Shown: piece after piece, positions 15,834 to 19,970 of the stretch
How positions within the stretch are numbered: position 1 is the first letter of the stretch
Layout: each line of letters opens with the position of its first letter
Source of the DNA: Comamonas sp. lk
GTDB lineage: Bacteria; Pseudomonadota; Gammaproteobacteria; Burkholderiales; Burkholderiaceae_C
Length of the DNA stretch: 19,970 nucleotides
Direction of reading: 5' to 3'
NCBI GenBank assembly: GCA_945898105.1
Contig: CAMDHL010000008.1
Span: 1 to 19,970 of the forward strand
Translations under genes and position numbers: made by a program
Notes under the pieces: model-generated
Database searches by the model: none
The model's input: only the letters and a program-made list of their open reading frames with translations
Told to the model about the DNA's origin: nothing

Positions 15834-16685
15834 ATGAACAGCAGCGCTATTTCCATGCCCAAAGAGGCCTCTGCATTGCCCGATGCCTCACAAGAAGTGG
15901 TCGACCATGTGGCGGTGGCGCGTCTTTATGGCGAGCCGCTTTTCACGATGCCGCTGGATCTGTACATCCCACCGGACGCATTAGAAGTATTTTTAGAGGC
16001 CTTTGAAGGCCCGCTGGACTTCCTGCTTTACCTGATTCGCAAGCAGAATTTCAATATTCTGGATATTCCCATGCTCAGCGTGACCAAGCAGTATCTGGTC
16101 TATGTGGACCAGATCCGCAAGCGCAACTTGGAGCTGGCCGCAGAATACCTTCTGATGGCGGCGATGCTGATCGAAATCAAGTCGCGCATGTTGCTGCCAC
16201 CCAAAAAGACGGCCGAAGGGGAAGAACCGGAGGATCCGCGTGCCGAACTGGTACGCAGGTTGCTCGAATATGAGCAGATGAAGCGGGCGGCCGCCAACCT
16301 GAACACCGTGCCCCAGTTCGGGCGCGATTTCCTCCATGCGGCGGTCTATGTGGACCAAAGCATCGCGATACGCTTCCCCGATGTGGACGTGGCTGACTTG
16401 CAAGAGGCCTGGCGTTCCATGGTACAAAGGGCCAAGCTGGTACAACACCACAAAATCAGCCGAGCTGAATTGTCGGTGCGCGAGCACATGAGCATGGTGC
16501 TGAAAAAGCTGCAAGGCAAGCGCTTTGTCGGATTTGAAGATTTGTTCGACCCGCAGATGGGCGTTCCGGTACTGGTGGTGACCTTTATTGCCATGCTGGA
16601 GTTAGCCAAGGAAACCTTGATTGAAATCACACAGGCTGAAGCCTTTGCGCCAATTTATGTGCGCCTGGCCTTTACGTCGAATTAA
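15834..16685 (+). CDS. scpA: Segregation and condensation protein A (ScpA kleisin)
   Basis: This 283-residue kleisin bridges the SMC heads of the bacterial condensin complex together with ScpB. The N-terminal SMC-binding part contains FEGPLDFLLYLIRKQNFNIL (57-76) and SVTKQYLVYVDQIRKRNLELAAEYLLMAAMLIEIKSRMLLP, the most conserved stretch of ScpA. The C-terminal winged helix lies around SVREHMSMVLKKLQGKRFVGFEDLF and VTFIAMLELAKETLIEITQ. The first 50 residues are an extension that is variable in the family, so an inner ATG at 15855 is possible. No scpB lies nearby. panB follows after 35 bp. Confidence 0.95.
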   Translation: MNSSAISMPKEASALPDASQEVVDHVAVARLYGEPLFTMPLDLYIPPDALEVFLEAFEGPLDFLLYLIRKQNFNILDIPMLSVTKQYLVYVDQIRKRNLELAAEYLLMAAMLIEIKSRMLLPPKKTAEGEEPEDPRAELVRRLLEYEQMKRAAANLNTVPQFGRDFLHAAVYVDQSIAIRFPDVDVADLQEAWRSMVQRAKLVQHHKISRAELSVREHMSMVLKKLQGKRFVGFEDLFDPQMGVPVLVVTFIAMLELAKETLIEITQAEAFAPIYVRLAFTSN

Positions 16686-16709
16686 TACCCAGCCAGCGCC
16701 CGATTCACC

Positions 16710-16713
16710 GGAG
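16710..16713 (+). promoter_or_regulatory. Ribosome binding site of panB
   Basis: GGAG lies 7 nt before the ATG at 16721. It favours that start over the internal ATG at 16808, which has no such signal. Confidence 0.6.
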
Positions 16714-16720
16714 ATAGCAC

Positions 16721-17629
16721 ATGGTCACATCCATTCCCGTTGACACCTCACTCAGTGCGAGCCAAATCGGCGGCACACCTTACGGGACTTTGCCACCGGC
16801 CTCGCCTATGGCCAGTCGCAAGCCCATCAGCCTGCCGCGCATCTTGGAAATGCGCAGCCGGGGCGAAAAAATCACTATGCTGACCGCCTACGATGCCACC
16901 TTTGCCGCCGTGGCCGATGCAGCCGGCGTGGAATGCATTTTGATCGGCGACTCGCTGGGAATGGTCTGCCAAGGCCTGCACAGCACCGTTGGCGTAAGTT
17001 TGGAAGACATGCGTTACCACACGGCCAGCGTTGCGCGCGGTATTCGGCGTGCGCAGGGCACTGCCTGGCTGATTGCCGATTTACCCTTTGGCTCCTACCA
17101 AGAGTCTAAAGAGCAAGCCTTTCGCAGCGCCTCGGTGCTGATGCAGGCGGGGGCGCACATGATTAAGTTAGAGGGCGGCGGCTGGACCACGGAAGTGGTG
17201 CATTTTTTGGTCGAGCGTGGCATACCGGTGTGCGCGCATCTGGGGCTCACCCCGCAAACCGTCCACGCCCTAGGCGGCTACCGCGTGCAAGGACGCACGG
17301 GCGCGGCGGCCGATACGCTTAAGCAACAAGCCCATGCACTGGAAGACGCCGGTGCGTCCATGCTGGTGCTAGAAATGGTGCCAGCCGATGTATCAGCCGA
17401 CCTGACGCAAGCACTGCAACACTGCGCCACCATAGGCATAGGCGCGGGCAAAGATACAGCTGGCCAGGTGCTAGTGCTGCACGACATGCTAGGCGTGAAC
17501 CTAGGCAAGATGCCCAAGTTTGTGCGCAACTTTATGGGCGATGCGAGCTCCATTCGTGGTGCGATGGAAGCTTATGTGGCCGCAGTTAAAGACGGCAGCT
17601 TCCCGGTCAACGACATTCACGCTTGGTAA
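16721..17629 (+). CDS. panB: 3-methyl-2-oxobutanoate hydroxymethyltransferase PanB
   Basis: PanB transfers a hydroxymethyl group from 5,10-methylene-THF to alpha-ketoisovalerate to give ketopantoate, the first committed step of pantothenate/CoA synthesis. The protein has 302 residues, about 35 longer than the E. coli enzyme because of a Pro/Ser-rich N-terminal extension before [13 protein letters not shown]. Mg2+ and substrate residues are in place: Asp77 (GDSLG), Asp120 ([10 protein letters not shown]), Lys149 and Glu151 (IKLEGG), and Glu218 (LEMVPADV). [10 protein letters not shown] is also conserved. The start is set by GGAG. panC follows after 13 bp, so the two form an operon. Confidence 0.97.
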   Translation: MVTSIPVDTSLSASQIGGTPYGTLPPASPMASRKPISLPRILEMRSRGEKITMLTAYDATFAAVADAAGVECILIGDSLGMVCQGLHSTVGVSLEDMRYHTASVARGIRRAQGTAWLIADLPFGSYQESKEQAFRSASVLMQAGAHMIKLEGGGWTTEVVHFLVERGIPVCAHLGLTPQTVHALGGYRVQGRTGAAADTLKQQAHALEDAGASMLVLEMVPADVSADLTQALQHCATIGIGAGKDTAGQVLVLHDMLGVNLGKMPKFVRNFMGDASSIRGAMEAYVAAVKDGSFPVNDIHAW

Positions 17630-17632
17630 GAC

Positions 17633-17638
17633 AAGGGA
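17633..17638 (+). promoter_or_regulatory. Ribosome binding site of panC
   Basis: AAGGGA lies 4 nt before the ATG at 17643 in the 13-bp gap after panB. It decides this start over the longer open frame that extends back into panB. Confidence 0.6.
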
Positions 17639-17642
17639 ATTG

Positions 17643-18467
17643 ATGCGCATCGTCCACAGTCTGCCGGCGCTGGCAGAGGTACTGCAAGCCTACCGGCACC
17701 CATCGGTGGTGCCCACTATGGGTAATTTGCACGAGGGGCATCTGGATCTGGTGCGCAAGGCCAAGCCTCTGGGCGATCTGCAACTGACCACGATTTTTGT
17801 CAACCGCCTGCAGTTTGGTCCAAAGGAAGATTTCGACAGTTATCCGCGTACTTTTGAGGCGGATTGCGCGCAGTTGGAAGCCGCCGGTTGCGACCTTTTA
17901 TTCGCACCCACCGAGGCCACGCTGTACCCGGAGCCCCAAGGCTTTAAGGTGGTTCCGCCCGCCGAATTGGCCGATGTACTCGAGGGCCAGTTCCGACCCG
18001 GTTTTTTTGCCGGAGTCTGTACCGTAGTGCTTAAGCTATTGGCCTGCACCCAGGCGCGCACAGCGGTATTTGGCAAAAAGGACTACCAGCAGCTCATGGT
18101 CATTCGCCACATGGTGCGCCAGTTCAACCTGCCCGTAAACATTGTGGGTGTTGACACGCGCCGCGCACCGGATGGCCTGGCCATGTCCTCACGCAATGGT
18201 TATCTGTCCGAGGACGAGCGGGCGCAAGCGCCTCAATTGCATGCAGCCCTTCAACAGGTGGCACAGGCCGTCCGCGCCGGCAATACAGACTTCGAAGCAC
18301 TGCAAGTGAAGGCTGTGGATACGCTGACCGCAAAAGGCTGGCAGGCCGACTATGTGGAGATCAAGCGCCAGGCCGATTTAGGCGCACCCCAAGCCGGACC
18401 GGCGCTGGTGGTACTGGCCGCAGCCAAGCTGGGCAAGACACGGCTGATTGACAACCTCGAAATCTAA
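17643..18467 (+). CDS. panC: Pantoate--beta-alanine ligase PanC
   Basis: This 274-residue enzyme joins pantoate and beta-alanine using ATP, via pantoyl-adenylate, to form pantothenate. It is a class I nucleotidyltransferase: PTMGNLHEGH (residues 24-33) is the HIGH-like motif. FVNRLQFGPKEDFDSYPRT binds pantoate, FGKKDYQQLMVIRHM (143-157) contains the conserved KDxQQ, and MSSRN (181-185) is the KMSKS-like loop. The usual FVNPxQF reads FVNRLQF here. The gene belongs to the panBC operon; panD and panE are not in the window. It ends 20 bp before the convergent aldehyde dehydrogenase gene, and no rho-independent terminator is visible. Confidence 0.97.
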   Translation: MRIVHSLPALAEVLQAYRHPSVVPTMGNLHEGHLDLVRKAKPLGDLQLTTIFVNRLQFGPKEDFDSYPRTFEADCAQLEAAGCDLLFAPTEATLYPEPQGFKVVPPAELADVLEGQFRPGFFAGVCTVVLKLLACTQARTAVFGKKDYQQLMVIRHMVRQFNLPVNIVGVDTRRAPDGLAMSSRNGYLSEDERAQAPQLHAALQQVAQAVRAGNTDFEALQVKAVDTLTAKGWQADYVEIKRQADLGAPQAGPALVVLAAAKLGKTRLIDNLEI

Positions 18468-18487
18468 GCCGGCCTCGCAGCGCTAGC

Positions 18488-19915
18488 CTAGCTGCCGTAA
18501 CCGATCAGAGCCTTCACTTCCAGAAAGTCGTGTATGCCCCAGTCGGCGTATTCGCGACCATTGCCCGATTGCTTGTAACCGCCAAAAGGCGCGTAAATAT
18601 CCCAGTCCGGGTAATTGATATTGACCTGTCCGGCGCGCAACTGGCGCGCTACGCGGCGTGCGTGGTCTAGGTTTTCGGATTGCACAAAAGCGGCTAGGCC
18701 GAACTCGCTGTCGTTGGCGATGTCGATGGCCTCGGCTTCGCTGTCGTAAGGCATGATGGCCAGCACCGGTCCGAAAATTTCTTCGCGTGCAATCGTCATA
18801 GTGCGGCTCACATTGCCAAACACCGTGGGGCGCGCATAGTAGCCGCGCGTAAGCCCTGCGGGTTTGCCACTGCCACCGGCTACCAAAATTGCACCCTCGG
18901 CAATGCCGATCTCTATCAGTCGCTGCACTTTGGTGTACTGCATTTCACTGACCAAGGGGCCCATGGTCGTACCTTCGGCGCGCGGATCGCCTACCACTTG
19001 CTCGGCGGCTACGGTGGCGGCAATCTCCAGGGCCTTGTCGTGCAGTTTGCGCGGAACCAGCATGCGTGTAGGCGCATCGCAAGACTGGCCGGTATTGCTC
19101 ATGCAACTTTCTACGCCTTTGCGCACTGCGATTTCCAAGTCGGCGTCTTCCAAAATGATATTGGGCGACTTGCCGCCAAGCTCCTGTGCCACCCGCTTGA
19201 CGGTGTCGGCGGCCGACTTGGCCACCATCACACCTGCTCGGGTGGAACCGGTGAAGGACACCATGTCCACATCTTTGTGCGCCGCCATCACCTGCCCGAC
19301 CGAGAGACCGTCACCATTGACCATGTTGTAGACACCGGCAGGCACGCCAGCGTCGTGCATGATTTCAGAAAACACAATGCCGCTGATGGGCGCGATCTCG
19401 CTGGGCTTGAGCACCATGGTGCAACCTGCCGCCAATGCCGGGGCCACTTTGCAAACGATTTGGTTGAGCGGCCAGTTCCATGGGGTGATCAGCGCGACCA
19501 CGCCAATGCCCTCTTTCATGATGCGGGTAGCACCACGCTGGTGTTCAAACTCGTAACTTTCCAGGGACGCGATGGTGGCTTCCAAATGCACCCGCCCAGC
19601 CCAGGTCTGGGCATCGCGCGCCCAAGCCAGCGGAGCACCCATTTCGTCGGAAACCGCCCGGGCAATTTCTTCAGCACGTTCGTTATACAAAGCCAGGATG
19701 CGGCGCATCAACGCCAGGCGCGTGGCTTTGTCGGTTTGGGTAAAGCCAGGAAAGGCGGCGCGCGCGGCGGCCACGGCTTTGTCCACATCGGCAGCGCTGC
19801 CCATGGATATTTGGGTGTAAGCCTGCTCGGTGGCGGGGTTGATGACGTCCAGGGAGCGCGCCATTGTGGGGTTGACCCAGGCGCCGTTGATATAAAACTG
19901 TTGATGGTGGGACAT
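18488..19915 (-). CDS. NAD(P)-dependent aldehyde dehydrogenase
   Basis: This 475-residue ALDH-superfamily enzyme oxidises an aldehyde to its acid. The cofactor-binding segment ITPWNWPL contains the oxyanion Asn147, and VLKPSE contains Lys170. The Rossmann glycines are in SFTGSTRAG, the general base is Glu245 (QELGGKSPN), and the catalytic Cys279 is in NTGQSCDA. EEIFGPVL and GGYKQSGNGRE are the late conserved motifs. The length is normal. The start MSHHQQ at 19915 is preferred over a GTG at 19930; neither has a clear Shine-Dalgarno. The substrate cannot be decided. It sits convergent to panC and about 15 kb from the amine oxidase, so a shared pathway is only a possibility. Confidence 0.92.
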   Translation of the reverse strand: MSHHQQFYINGAWVNPTMARSLDVINPATEQAYTQISMGSAADVDKAVAAARAAFPGFTQTDKATRLALMRRILALYNERAEEIARAVSDEMGAPLAWARDAQTWAGRVHLEATIASLESYEFEHQRGATRIMKEGIGVVALITPWNWPLNQIVCKVAPALAAGCTMVLKPSEIAPISGIVFSEIMHDAGVPAGVYNMVNGDGLSVGQVMAAHKDVDMVSFTGSTRAGVMVAKSAADTVKRVAQELGGKSPNIILEDADLEIAVRKGVESCMSNTGQSCDAPTRMLVPRKLHDKALEIAATVAAEQVVGDPRAEGTTMGPLVSEMQYTKVQRLIEIGIAEGAILVAGGSGKPAGLTRGYYARPTVFGNVSRTMTIAREEIFGPVLAIMPYDSEAEAIDIANDSEFGLAAFVQSENLDHARRVARQLRAGQVNINYPDWDIYAPFGGYKQSGNGREYADWGIHDFLEVKALIGYGS

Positions 19916-19970
19916 GGTGTGCAGGCGCACAGGGCGCAGCTCGGACGGTTTTGCATAGCTCGCAGTGCGG

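Noticed and set aside
18468..18487. Possible terminator between panC and the aldehyde dehydrogenase
   Set aside because: The 20-bp gap contains small palindromes (GCCGGC, AGCGCT) but no stem with a T-run.

Overview
The window looks like chromosomal DNA from a betaproteobacterium of the order Burkholderiales, most likely a Comamonadaceae-type genome. This rests on GC content near 60% in the core genes, on the protein sequences, and on the linkages mutL / MATE / miaA / ABC ATPase, nadC-nadA and DUF3460-scpA-panB-panC. The assignment is inference; no marker gene such as 16S rRNA is present. I see no rRNA, tRNA, CRISPR array or insertion sequence.

Layout. (1) 1-626: the left edge has a VapB-like antitoxin on the minus strand with the first codons of a probable toxin running off the window, then a decayed remnant of a bacteriocin/RTX-type ABC exporter. 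(2) 722-3715, plus strand: a three-gene unit of an FAD-dependent oxidase, a small cupin and an MFS transporter. (3) 3721-4380, minus strand: a DedA membrane protein, divergent from mutL. (4) 4421-9923, plus strand: mutL, a MATE efflux protein, miaA and a LolD/MacB-type ABC ATPase with no permease next to it. (5) 9935-13282, minus strand: a very large lipoprotein with a zinc-metalloprotease motif (HELGH) of the M60-like / ImpA / AcfD-SslE kind. It is clearly AT-richer than everything around it, has a very AT-rich upstream region, and is probably acquired. (6) 13489-15473, minus strand: nadA and nadC (NAD synthesis), translationally coupled. (7) 15569-18467, plus strand: a DUF3460 protein, scpA (chromosome condensation), panB and panC (pantothenate synthesis). 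(8) 18488-19915, minus strand: an NAD(P)-dependent aldehyde dehydrogenase.

Most of the window is housekeeping: mismatch repair, tRNA modification, NAD and pantothenate synthesis, chromosome segregation. The accessory signals are the metalloprotease lipoprotein island, the internally deleted ABC exporter relic, the oxidase-cupin-MFS cluster, and a compact 40-bp divergent promoter between dedA and mutL. In that promoter both -10 hexamers lie exactly 6 nt from the start codons, which predicts leaderless mRNAs on both sides. I found no convincing entirely new multi-gene system. The lipoprotein is the best candidate for unexplored biology.
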